From contig CALUWL010000005.1 of assembly GCA_944324445.1 (NCBI GenBank), forward strand, positions 1 to 61,958: a stretch of 61,958 bases of DNA. The letters are read 5' to 3'. The DNA comes from Candidatus Gastranaerophilales bacterium. Lineage in GTDB: Bacteria; Cyanobacteriota; Vampirovibrionia; Gastranaerophilales; Gastranaerophilaceae. The notes under the pieces were generated by a model. It did no database searches, was not told where the DNA came from, and saw only the letters and a program-made list of their open reading frames with translations. The position numbers were made by a program, and so were the translations under genes. Below, in pieces: positions 17,618 to 26,815 of this stretch (position 1 is the first letter of the stretch; every line of letters begins with the position of its first letter).

Positions 17618-20174
17618 CTTTTATAAAATCTTGAACGTATTTGCTTTTGTTAAAAGGAATAGGATTTAATCTATCAAACAAAACTTTTTCAAGTTTTTTT
17701 GATGTACTTTCATAGTGATAAAATTTGTAATCCAAATTCTTATCCAAAATTATTCTAACAAAACCATAATTTCTTGTTGAAATTGTCTTAATTTTATTTT
17801 CATTTAAAAGATTAATAGTAGAATAATGAGGATGTCCGAATTTATTTATTCCGGTTGAAATTAAAGCATAATCGGGATTTATGCGTTTTAATATTTCATT
17901 ATTTATAACATCTTTAGCGCCATGATGACCGATTTTTATAATATCAACTTTATCAGGTAAATATTTTTCTATGGATTTAAACCCTAAAATACCTACATCA
18001 CCCATAAAAAGAAAATTCTTATTCCTATATGTTACAAGAGTAACAATCGAAGTTTCATTATCAAATTTATCCTCATCATTTTTATTTTTGTAAACAGGTG
18101 TTAAAGTTTTAACTGTTAAATCGGGTTCAGAATATATAATTTCATTATTTTTAGCAATTTTATAATTAAAATTATTGCTTTTAATGAAATCAAGAATTTC
18201 TTTTGATAATTCTGATTTTGCCTTATCTTTTTGAATTATAATTTCATCTGTTTTGACCGAATTTAAAACATCAACCGCTCCGCCGCAATGATCCATATCA
18301 AAATGAGTTATAATAAGGGTTTTCAGTTTATTTATTCTTTCATTTTTGAAATAACGATTTAAGATTATCTCTCCGCTGGATAAACCTTTATAGGGTTTTC
18401 TTCCTGTATCAATTAAGATGTAGCGCTTGTTTGGAGTTTTAATTAAGAAACTATCCGCATTTTCAACATCAAACATAATTATTTCAAAATTATGCCTAAA
18501 ATCATCAACCCTGATAAAACTTAAAGCAAAAATCAAAACAAAAGAGATAAATATTATCAAATATTTTTTATTTTTGAAATCAGATTTCAAATTCAAAAGA
18601 AACAACAAAATCAAAATCCAAACGCCAAACATTTGAAAAATATTTAATCCGATAACTTTTAACATTGAATATTTAAAAGATGCAAAATATTCACTTGTTT
18701 TAACCAATAAAGTAAGCATTGGTTTTGCAATAATATCAAACAAAAATATCATAGGTCCGCTCAGATAAGGAATAAGAGAAATAATTGAGCTTATAAAACC
18801 AATAAAACTCAAAATCCCGATAAAAGGAATGACTGCAATATTTGCAATTACGCTAAATATTGCAAAATTGTTAAAATAATGCATCTGCAAAGGTACAACC
18901 CAAAGTTGAGCTACCAACGGAACACAAAGAGCAGATACAACATTCACCGGACAAAACGCATAAGCAAGATACCTTTTAAATGAAGATGAATTTTTAAATT
19001 TTTCCTTGAATTTCTTATCTTTTTCTACAATTTTTGAAACTATAACAGGACAAGAAACAATTAAACCTATAGTTACAATGAAAGACAATTGAAAACCGAC
19101 ATCAAATAACATCTTTGGATTAAATAATAAAATCAAAAATCCGACAAAGAAAACCAATGCAACCGAATTTACGTTTCTATCTATTAATTTTCCAAAAAGA
19201 ACAAATAAAAGCATACAAGAAGCTCTTAAGATAGACGGAGGAAAACCTGTCATAAAAGTATATAAAACAACAAACACAGCACCTGATAAAATTGCAAGAT
19301 TATAAGGAATACGAATTAACATTGCAATCCACCACCATATACCAAATATCAAAGCAACATTTAAACCGCTTGCGGCAAGCAAATGTAATAAACCCGAATT
19401 TTTGAAATCTTCTTTTATCTTTTCATCCGGATTTATTGTTTCATTACCAAAAACAATTCCGCCCAAAATCTCTAACTCGGGAGATTTTATATATTTTGCA
19501 TGACGCAGGATAATTTTATGTCTTGTAATTTCAAATTTCTTTAAAATGTAGTACCAGCTATCAGCAGGATTATGAAAATCGAAAACCGGTTCTTTAATTT
19601 TATTTATAGATAAAGGGTTAGCATACAAAACATTTATACAATCATTATTCAAAAGATATCTTCTGTAATTAAATTGATGAGGATTTTTGGCAGTTTTTGC
19701 AGGGGAGAGTTTTCCTTTTACCTCAATATAATCTCCGATTGTAATATTATCTTCACTATTATTTTCTTTAATAAAACTGACTAAAATTTTTGAATTAAGA
19801 TTGTCAAAAGTTTTGCCTGAAATTTCTATATCTTTAACATTTAAATAAAATCTTACTCTTTTATATCTGTTTGAAACTTCTTTTGATGTTACAACCTGAC
19901 CGTATAATTTTACATTATTTGAATTAACGTTTTCCAGAGATTTTTCAATATTTTCACTGTTTGACGCTCTAATTATTCCGACAAAGAAAATTAAATACAA
20001 AATAATAATTCTTTTGAAATCAAATTTTGTAAACAAAGTCATTAATATTAAAACAAAAAGCAAAATAACCGCAAAAATAAATGCAAGATTATAAAACGAA
20101 GCTGCAAGCCCAAATATATAAAAAGTCGAAAATAAAATTGTAAATATTTTTGTATATGAAAATTTTTCTTCCAT
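17607..20174 (-). CDS. comEC: ComEC/Rec2 DNA-uptake channel with metallo-beta-lactamase domain
   Basis: About 855 residues. Several N-terminal membrane helices surround an OB-like soluble segment (with NPHQFNYRRYL). The competence core follows (LLAASGLNVALI, then GFPPSILRAS) and many more helices. A C-terminal metallo-beta-lactamase-like domain has THFDMDHCGG near residue 620 and later GHHGA. The full three-part layout is that of ComEC, which passes single-stranded DNA through the inner membrane during transformation. The start is set at the ATG at 20174; a TTG two codons upstream overlaps the ftsY stop. It is translationally linked to ftsY and nusB. Confidence 0.93.
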   Translation of the reverse strand: MEEKFSYTKIFTILFSTFYIFGLAASFYNLAFIFAVILLFVLILMTLFTKFDFKRIIILYLIFFVGIIRASNSENIEKSLENVNSNNVKLYGQVVTSKEVSNRYKRVRFYLNVKDIEISGKTFDNLNSKILVSFIKENNSEDNITIGDYIEVKGKLSPAKTAKNPHQFNYRRYLLNNDCINVLYANPLSINKIKEPVFDFHNPADSWYYILKKFEITRHKIILRHAKYIKSPELEILGGIVFGNETINPDEKIKEDFKNSGLLHLLAASGLNVALIFGIWWWIAMLIRIPYNLAILSGAVFVVLYTFMTGFPPSILRASCMLLFVLFGKLIDRNVNSVALVFFVGFLILLFNPKMLFDVGFQLSFIVTIGLIVSCPVIVSKIVEKDKKFKEKFKNSSSFKRYLAYAFCPVNVVSALCVPLVAQLWVVPLQMHYFNNFAIFSVIANIAVIPFIGILSFIGFISSIISLIPYLSGPMIFLFDIIAKPMLTLLVKTSEYFASFKYSMLKVIGLNIFQMFGVWILILLFLLNLKSDFKNKKYLIIFISFVLIFALSFIRVDDFRHNFEIIMFDVENADSFLIKTPNKRYILIDTGRKPYKGLSSGEIILNRYFKNERINKLKTLIITHFDMDHCGGAVDVLNSVKTDEIIIQKDKAKSELSKEILDFIKSNNFNYKIAKNNEIIYSEPDLTVKTLTPVYKNKNDEDKFDNETSIVTLVTYRNKNFLFMGDVGILGFKSIEKYLPDKVDIIKIGHHGAKDVINNEILKRINPDYALISTGINKFGHPHYSTINLLNENKIKTISTRNYGFVRIILDKNLDYKFYHYESTSKKLEKVLFDRLNPIPFNKSKYVQDFIKANL

Positions 20175-20176
20175 TT

Positions 20177-21127
20177 TCAATCAAAAAGAGCATTTATAAA
20201 ATCGTTTTTACTAAATTCATTTATATCATCTATGCTTTCGCCTGTACCGATTAATTTTGTAGGTATTTTAAGATTTTTTGCAATAGAAAAAATTATTCCG
20301 CCTTTAGAACTTCCATCTAATTTAGTTATTGCAATAGAAGTTATATCAACTGCTTGAGCAAATACAAGTGCCTGATTAAGACCATTTTGCCCTTGTGAAC
20401 CGTCTAATACAAGGATTGTTTCTAAATTAGCATCATCAAGTTTTTTTAATATAACATTTTTGATTTTCTTTAATTCTTCAATCAGATTAAATTTATTTTG
20501 CAGACGTCCTGCACTATCAATTATAACAACGTTATAATTTTCTTTTCTTGCTAAATCTATCCCTCTATAAGCTAAAGAAGCACTATCTGCCTTATCTTCT
20601 CTTAAAATATCTACATCAGCCCTTTTAGACCAAATATCAAGTTGTTCTTCTGCTGCAGCTCTAAAAGTGTCCCCTGCAACGAGCAAAACTTTGTTTCCTT
20701 CTTTTTTGAATTTATTTGCAAGTTTACCTATTAAAGTAGTCTTTCCGGCGCCGTTTACTCCGACTACAAAGTATATATTTAGCTTATCTTTATCAAATTT
20801 AAGTTTTTCTTCTTTATCTATATTTAAAATTTCACTGAATTCTTTCTTTAAAAAATCCTTCAATTGCGAGGATTTAACCTTTTCGTCTTTTATTTTATTT
20901 ACTATCTCAACAGCTAAATCAACCCCCAAATCAGCCTTGATGAGGGTTGTTTCTATATCTTCCAATTCAAATTCATCAACCAATTTATCACCTGAGGTTG
21001 AATTTACAATGGTATTTACCAAGGTATTAGCGGTTTTAGAAAAAACATTTTTAATCGTACCAAAACCCAAGCTGTTTTTTGTTTGCTCTTTATTTTCTTC
21101 GTTTTTATTTTTGAAAAAATTAAACAT
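20177..21127 (-). CDS. ftsY: Signal recognition particle receptor FtsY
   Basis: 316 residues. A short charged A region is followed by the N domain and then the SRP-type GTPase G domain: P-loop GVNGAGKT (123-130), DTFRAAAEEQL (guanine/insertion box), IIDSAGR (near 200) and TKLDG. The C-terminus GTGESIDDINEF is diagnostic of FtsY rather than Ffh, and no methionine-rich M domain follows. It targets ribosome-nascent chains to SecYEG. The ATG at 21127 overlaps the nusB stop codon; a TTG four codons earlier is an alternative start. Confidence 0.96.
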   Translation of the reverse strand: MFNFFKNKNEENKEQTKNSLGFGTIKNVFSKTANTLVNTIVNSTSGDKLVDEFELEDIETTLIKADLGVDLAVEIVNKIKDEKVKSSQLKDFLKKEFSEILNIDKEEKLKFDKDKLNIYFVVGVNGAGKTTLIGKLANKFKKEGNKVLLVAGDTFRAAAEEQLDIWSKRADVDILREDKADSASLAYRGIDLARKENYNVVIIDSAGRLQNKFNLIEELKKIKNVILKKLDDANLETILVLDGSQGQNGLNQALVFAQAVDITSIAITKLDGSSKGGIIFSIAKNLKIPTKLIGTGESIDDINEFSKNDFINALFD

Positions 21128-21773
21128 ACTTTTCAACAACTCTTGCTAAAATACCATTTATAAATGAAGGCGAATCATCTGTAGAATATTTCTTTGCAAG
21201 CTCTAAAGCTTCATCGATTACAACTTTATGCGGAGCATCTTTTATAAAAGCCAATTCTGTTATAGCTATTCTTAAAATATCCTTATCAATTTTGAATAAT
21301 CTTTCAATATCCCATCCAAACGCAAATTCGCTTATCATTTTATCAATTTCTTGTCTGTTGTTTTGATATTCAAAACAAATTTTCATAATGTAGTCTTTAA
21401 CATCTTCTTTATTTGCTAAAGTACATAACTCAGCAATATCAAGCGCAGATAATGTTTTTTCCGCAGCATTTAACATAACGTCAATTTTAGCTTCCAAATC
21501 AGAAGTTAAAGGCATTTGAACAGGAATATTTTCACAATCTATCGGACGCGAAAGGTTGTCTTCGTGATTATTTTCAAATTCTATAATTTGATTTTTAATA
21601 TTATTTAATTCCGAAACACTCATCGAAACTTCATCATAAGAATTTGAAATCAAAGTTCTTACTGATTTTAAAACTATTGATGAAAAATCTTCATCTTTAT
21701 ATTTTTCTAAATTTTTATCTAATTGCGAAAATAATATTAATGCTAATTCTCTGCTTGCTCTTCTTGCTTGCAT
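21120..21773 (-). CDS. nusB: Transcription antitermination protein NusB (long form)
   Basis: 217 residues, longer than the usual 140-150. The start RRASRELALILFSQLD and the C-terminal half (FAFGWDIERLFKIDKDILRIAITEL, then KVVIDEALELAKKYS and FINGILARVV; given here in parts) are conserved NusB. An insertion of about 60 residues, acidic and polar, separates the two halves. Long NusB forms of this kind occur in cyanobacteria. It forms the rRNA antitermination complex with NusE (S10) at boxA. First gene of nusB-ftsY-comEC, with AAGGA before the ATG. Confidence 0.93.
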   Translation of the reverse strand: MQARRASRELALILFSQLDKNLEKYKDEDFSSIVLKSVRTLISNSYDEVSMSVSELNNIKNQIIEFENNHEDNLSRPIDCENIPVQMPLTSDLEAKIDVMLNAAEKTLSALDIAELCTLANKEDVKDYIMKICFEYQNNRQEIDKMISEFAFGWDIERLFKIDKDILRIAITELAFIKDAPHKVVIDEALELAKKYSTDDSPSFINGILARVVEKYV

Positions 21774-21839
21774 TTTTAATTCCTTCTTGTCAACTTTTTA
21801 AATAACTTTAAAAATATTATATTTTAAAAATATCTTATT

Positions 21840-22913
21840 TCATAGAATTTTTTTAATATTTTCAAAATATTTCGTTATAATTTTTTCTTTTTCAAAATTT
21901 TCAATAAAAGAGATTGCATTTTTGCTTATTTTATCTTTAGCGCAATTTTTTATTTTATTTAACGCTTTAACAACATTTGCTATATCAGGTTCAACTAAAA
22001 AGCCGTTTAAATTATCTTCTATAAAACCATCTATACCTGTATTTTTACTTGCAAGAACAATTAAACCTCTTGATAGTGCCTCAAAATAAGAAATTCCAAA
22101 AGTTTCATCGCGTGAAATTAAAACAAAAACATCACTTTCATCCAATTTTTCATAGATTTTATCGTGTTCAATATAATCATTTATTTTTATTTTGTCGCCT
22201 AAATTATATTTATTAATTAGATTTTGCAGGTATTTTTTTTCTTTACCTTGCCCAAAAATATTATATTCAAAATCAAAATCAACTTGTTTTAAGGCTTTTA
22301 TAACTAAATCAATATTTTTCCTTTTAATAAGTTTTGATAAAGTAATCAACCTTAGTTTATCGTTTTTAAATATTTTTTTGCTAACTATATTCTTTTTTTC
22401 AACAAAAGAAGGCAAAATAAAATCAGCGCTGAACTTTCTGGCTAAAACACAGTTCCTTGCACCAATTAAAGTTGAATTTTTAAGAGCATTTTTTAATCGT
22501 CTTTTAAAATAAAACCTGTATTTTATATTTTCTAAAAGTACTAAATCGCTCTGATGAACAATTGAAATATGAGGCAAATTAAGAATTTTATTAATTAAAT
22601 CCGAATAAATATGTCCTGATGGCATGTGGGAGATTATACAATCAAAATCTTTAAAATTTTCAATGAATTTTTTATTCTCAAAAATAAAAGGTAAAATAAA
22701 ATTTCTGTTATAAATTTTTATTTCATTTTTTAAATATGTCCCTGATTTTACAATTTTATGCTTTCTTAAAATTGTATTAACCAAAAAATTTGGTCTTATA
22801 ACTTCAATTTTATCAACTTTTTCTTTTAATCCAAGCGCAAAATCCTCAACAACAGAAGGTATTGACCTATCCGATGCAAGAGGATATAAATCGCTTATAA
22901 TTAAAATTTTCAT
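21840..22913 (-). CDS. Family 4 (GT-B) glycosyltransferase
   Basis: 357 residues. The N-terminal Rossmann lobe MKILIISDLYPL has a substrate-side loop. The C-terminal donor lobe has LITLSKLIKRKNIDLVI and the E-x7-E retaining motif in SRDETFGISYFEALSRG, where both glutamates sit near residue 275. A-S-K-N-T-G-I-D-G follows. This layout is characteristic of retaining enzymes using nucleotide sugars in envelope glycan synthesis. It starts immediately after the glyS stop with no gap, so it is co-transcribed with glyS. The exact substrate is unknown. Confidence 0.85.
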   Translation of the reverse strand: MKILIISDLYPLASDRSIPSVVEDFALGLKEKVDKIEVIRPNFLVNTILRKHKIVKSGTYLKNEIKIYNRNFILPFIFENKKFIENFKDFDCIISHMPSGHIYSDLINKILNLPHISIVHQSDLVLLENIKYRFYFKRRLKNALKNSTLIGARNCVLARKFSADFILPSFVEKKNIVSKKIFKNDKLRLITLSKLIKRKNIDLVIKALKQVDFDFEYNIFGQGKEKKYLQNLINKYNLGDKIKINDYIEHDKIYEKLDESDVFVLISRDETFGISYFEALSRGLIVLASKNTGIDGFIEDNLNGFLVEPDIANVVKALNKIKNCAKDKISKNAISFIENFEKEKIITKYFENIKKIL

Positions 22914-24971
22914 CTAAAGTTTTTCAAAATCACAAACCGTCGAATACTTTTCTTTCAAACAACCCAAAAGATTTAGACGATTGTTCTTAATTTTTTCATC
23001 TTTATCCATAACCAAAACTTTTTCAAAAAATTCGGAAGTAGGTTGTATTAATGATTTTAAAGACTTAATGTATTCTTCTAAATTATCAGAAGGCGTTTTG
23101 TGCGCTTTTATAGCATCATACAAGTTTCTTTCTTCATCTGAATTAAATAATGAAGAATCAACTTGCCCTGCTGGAGAATCCTTTAAAATCCTTAAAACAC
23201 GATTTGCATTTTCTTTTATTTTTATAAAGTCCTCATCATTTTGATATTTCTTTAAAATATCAGCTTTCAAAATAAATCCGACTAAATCCGCTAAAGGATT
23301 TGTTTTTTCAAGAGAAGCAAAAATCTTCTGATCATAAACATCTTCATACATTACAACAAGTCTTTGCATGAAAAATTCTTTCAGCTCATCTTTAATTGTA
23401 TCTTCAAGAGGAATAGAAAACTCATCAGACAACATTTTAAGAGAATAATCCATAATTTTATCAAGATTTATTTTTAAGTCCTTTTCAATTATTGTTCTTA
23501 AAATACCAATTGCCGCGCGTCTTGCACCCAAAGGATCATTTGAACCTGTAGGGCGTTTTTTCTTTTTATCTCCTTGAGTTGAAATAAATAAAGCACAAAT
23601 TGTATCAATTTTATCAGCAACAGAAACAATCTGTCCTTCTATAGCCGAAGGCAATATCGAATTTGCAGCCAAAGGAAAATAATGTTCACAAATACCTTTT
23701 GCAACATTTTGCTTTTCACCGTCGCATATTGCATAATTTTCGCCGATAAAACCTTGAAGTTCCGTGAATTCAAATACAAGACTTGTAGAAAGATCACATT
23801 TAGCAAGCTTTGCGCAGCGCAAAATGTCTTCTTTTTCTTTTATATTTAATTCATCACATATTTTATTCGATAAATTAACCATTCTTTCTGCTTTATCAAA
23901 CAAAGTTCCAAGACCTTTTTGGAAAGTCATGCCTTTTAATTTATCAAATTTATCAATTAATTTTGTTTTTGTATCTTCGTTGTAGAAAAATATACCATCT
24001 TCCAAACGAGCAGCAATAACTCTTTGATTACCTGCTTTTATATTAGAAAACTCGCTTCCTACATAATTTGCCATTGTAATAAATTTGTTTGAAAGTTTGC
24101 CTTCTTTTGTCCACAAAGGAAAATATCTTTGATGAGTTGACATAACAGTTGTGGTAACTATAGCCGGAATTTGCAGATATTTTTCATCAAACTCGCACAT
24201 AACGGCAACAGGCCATTCTGTTATATATGTAACTTCTTCTAAAAGCTCCGGTATATCTTCAAAATTAACACTAAGATTAGCTTCAGCTGCGCATTTAGAA
24301 GCATTTTCAATTATTAGTTTTCTTCTTTCTTCTTGATTTACAATTACATTAGCTTGTTTCATTAATTCAACATAATTTTTGGGCTCATCAATTGCAACTT
24401 CTCTATTTGAAGAAAATCTGTGTCCTTGTGTTTTATTTGTTGCTTTTTTATCCATAATTGATAAATCAACAATTTCATTTCCTAAAAGAGCAACAACATT
24501 TTCAATCGGACGAGAAAACTTCTCATCAAAATCCTTCCAACGCATAAAATGCGAGCCTTGAAGTTTTAAAATCAAATTTTGAACATTATTTTTAAGAATA
24601 TCAGAAGCAGAATTTCCTTTTATTTCAACTTTTGCCCATATATAATTATCTTTTTCATACAAAGCTGAAACATCTACACCGTTTTTCTTTGCAAAACCCA
24701 ACGCTGCAGGGGTGTAATTTCCATTTTCGTCTTTTGCAATATTTAAAATCGGTCCTCTGACATCTTTTTCAATATTTTCCTGATTTATCATCAAAGAATC
24801 GACCAAAACCGCAAGACGCCTTGGCGTTGCATATACTTTTATATCTTCATAACCAAGAGCATTTTCTCTAAAAAGTTTTTCAAATGAGCTTTTTAGTTGA
24901 CTTACAGCCGATGGAATAAATTTGTAGGGAAGCTCTTGAACCTGTATTTCCAATAAAAAATCTTTCTTCAT
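22914..24971 (-). CDS. glyS: Glycyl-tRNA synthetase beta subunit
   Basis: 685 residues, standard for the bacterial alpha2-beta2 enzyme. The N-terminus FLLEIQVQELP and YATPRRLAVLV are family signatures. An HD-like helical segment follows, then the C-terminal anticodon-binding helices. The beta subunit recognises tRNA-Gly. The catalytic alpha subunit GlyQ is not adjacent and must be elsewhere. No Shine-Dalgarno is seen; a TACAAT lies seven bases upstream of the ATG, which suggests a leaderless or near-leaderless message. Confidence 0.96.
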   Translation of the reverse strand: MKKDFLLEIQVQELPYKFIPSAVSQLKSSFEKLFRENALGYEDIKVYATPRRLAVLVDSLMINQENIEKDVRGPILNIAKDENGNYTPAALGFAKKNGVDVSALYEKDNYIWAKVEIKGNSASDILKNNVQNLILKLQGSHFMRWKDFDEKFSRPIENVVALLGNEIVDLSIMDKKATNKTQGHRFSSNREVAIDEPKNYVELMKQANVIVNQEERRKLIIENASKCAAEANLSVNFEDIPELLEEVTYITEWPVAVMCEFDEKYLQIPAIVTTTVMSTHQRYFPLWTKEGKLSNKFITMANYVGSEFSNIKAGNQRVIAARLEDGIFFYNEDTKTKLIDKFDKLKGMTFQKGLGTLFDKAERMVNLSNKICDELNIKEKEDILRCAKLAKCDLSTSLVFEFTELQGFIGENYAICDGEKQNVAKGICEHYFPLAANSILPSAIEGQIVSVADKIDTICALFISTQGDKKKKRPTGSNDPLGARRAAIGILRTIIEKDLKINLDKIMDYSLKMLSDEFSIPLEDTIKDELKEFFMQRLVVMYEDVYDQKIFASLEKTNPLADLVGFILKADILKKYQNDEDFIKIKENANRVLRILKDSPAGQVDSSLFNSDEERNLYDAIKAHKTPSDNLEEYIKSLKSLIQPTSEFFEKVLVMDKDEKIKNNRLNLLGCLKEKYSTVCDFEKL

Positions 24972-25133
24972 AATTCAAATTGTAGTATAAAAAAACTCAA
25001 AACAAAACATAATATTTAAAAAATTTATTAAGAAAATGCAACAAATTATAAAAAATCACCTCATTTTTTTTGAAAAATATTTTTGTATGTGTCAAATTAT
25101 AGTTAGGAAGTTATTGGTTTAGTTTAGAAACAA

Positions 25134-26750
25134 ATGTTGGACGTAGATATCATCGAAATAAGTGACGAACAAGCGCATAACGCCAAGCTTTTAGCAAGTG
25201 CTTTATCGACTCCGCAAATAAGAAAAAGAGGCATGATAGACATGCTCGGTATTTCTTGTGCGGTTAGCTATCTACATGCCAGAAAATTCAGAATAGATAC
25301 CAAAAGAAGCGTCTATAAAATACCTCTTTTATTTGAAGAATTCAAACTAAGCGACATCTATTACGGAAATTACAGAATAGATGTTATCACCCTATACAAA
25401 GAAAAAACAATTAAAATTCCAAAAATCCATGCAGATATGGATATTATGCCTCATTTTTACTTTGTTGTTCAAATAGGCTCAAAAATAAAAGAAGCAAAAA
25501 TGATAGGCTTTCTTGACGCTAAAAATATACCCTCTTCATCACATGATTCAAAATTCTACTATCCGACACTTGATATGATTTTTGATATTAAAAAATTTGC
25601 AACTTTAACTAAACACTCCATTACAACCAAAACTCTTTTAGGCAAACACGTTGATTGCATGGGATTATTTTTAAAATTTATTGATAATGATTTATCTTCA
25701 GTATACAAAAGACAATTAATTCAACATCTTATGAATTGCGATGCTTGCAGGGCTCGTTTTATCGACACGATTGAATTTGAAAAGCTTGCAAATAACATAC
25801 GCTTTTATCCAAACTTAATAAGAAAAAACGAAGCACAAACCGTTTCTGCTGTTTCTATCGGACACGAAAGACAAAACAATTTTGTTTCTTTTGAAGAAGG
25901 CTTAAACAACATCTCTCTTGAAGAGCCCTCTAAAACTGCTGTCCAACTAAAAGATTCAGAAGATTTTATAAATATTGAACAAAACGGTTATCAAAATGAA
26001 CCAAACGACAATAAACCAAAAACAGTTCAAATGTTTGACTTAACCGATAAAAACGATAAGAACCAAATAAGCAAAAAAGTAATTGATGCTATATTTGATG
26101 AAATTCCAAAAGTCGAACTTCCGCCCATAAAAACAATTGTGAGTGCTAAAAATAAGCGTATGCTAATAATTACGGTTGTTATGCTTTTTATTTTAGGAAG
26201 TTTTGCGCTGATTTCAATTAAAGGCACATCCGATATAATTGAAGAAAACAAAGAGATGGCATCTTTTGAAGAACCTTTTGAAGATTATGACGGAACTTAT
26301 GAAGAAAATTACAACTATCCGACAGGAAAAGCAAAATTAATTCCAAAGGAAAGAAGTATTGAAGAATTTTCAATCCAACAACCAACACAATCACAACCTG
26401 CTTATGCACCTACTATTACAAAAATAGCTTGGGAAGCACCCGAAAGTATAACCAAAAAGGATTCATACAAAAAATATCTTCAACTTGCAGGTAAAAATAT
26501 AAAATTAAATCTGCAAAATGAACTCCTGCTTGTTAATGACGTTCCTATAAATAAAACAGTTAAAGCAGACATAGAAATTGCTTCCAATGGCGATGTTAAT
26601 TCAATAAAAATAACAACCTCTTCAGGTTCTGAATTAATCGATATGGCAGTAAAAAAAGTTATAACCGATACAATCACATATATGAAACCGCCAAGCCACG
26701 GCATTATATCAAGATCAATTAATATAACCTTAGCCGTTGAAATGAATTAA
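25134..26750 (+). CDS. Membrane protein with HxxxCxxC zinc-finger-like motif and TonB-like C-terminal domain
   Basis: 538 residues with an unusual domain order. The first 165 residues are an unassigned soluble domain. An anti-sigma-factor-type zinc module follows, H172-x2-C175 and H198-x3-C202-x2-C205. A charged linker leads to one membrane helix at about 342-362. Then comes an acidic/Pro-rich periplasmic linker and, at about 450-538, a fold resembling the TonB C-terminal domain (ADIEIASNGDVNSIKITTSS, given in part, then ELIDMAVKKVI and a final ITLAVEMN). It could sense or transmit envelope state through a zinc switch. No sigma factor gene lies next to it. It stands alone, with no visible ribosome site. 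Confidence 0.65.
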   Translation: MLDVDIIEISDEQAHNAKLLASALSTPQIRKRGMIDMLGISCAVSYLHARKFRIDTKRSVYKIPLLFEEFKLSDIYYGNYRIDVITLYKEKTIKIPKIHADMDIMPHFYFVVQIGSKIKEAKMIGFLDAKNIPSSSHDSKFYYPTLDMIFDIKKFATLTKHSITTKTLLGKHVDCMGLFLKFIDNDLSSVYKRQLIQHLMNCDACRARFIDTIEFEKLANNIRFYPNLIRKNEAQTVSAVSIGHERQNNFVSFEEGLNNISLEEPSKTAVQLKDSEDFINIEQNGYQNEPNDNKPKTVQMFDLTDKNDKNQISKKVIDAIFDEIPKVELPPIKTIVSAKNKRMLIITVVMLFILGSFALISIKGTSDIIEENKEMASFEEPFEDYDGTYEENYNYPTGKAKLIPKERSIEEFSIQQPTQSQPAYAPTITKIAWEAPESITKKDSYKKYLQLAGKNIKLNLQNELLLVNDVPINKTVKADIEIASNGDVNSIKITTSSGSELIDMAVKKVITDTITYMKPPSHGIISRSINITLAVEMN

Positions 26751-26762
26751 TACATTCTTTAC

Positions 26763-26791
26763 TTGCAAAACACCGCTAAAAAAAGTATAAT
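26763..26791 (+). promoter_or_regulatory. Sigma70-type promoter of dapL
   Basis: TTGCAA (26763-26768), 17 bases, then TATAAT (26786-26791), ending 24 bases before the dapL ATG. The TTGCAA/TATAAT pair recurs upstream of the gene at 43427 and appears to be the housekeeping consensus here. Confidence 0.7.
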
Positions 26792-26815
26792 TCCAAATAA
26801 TGAAAGCGGGGTAAA

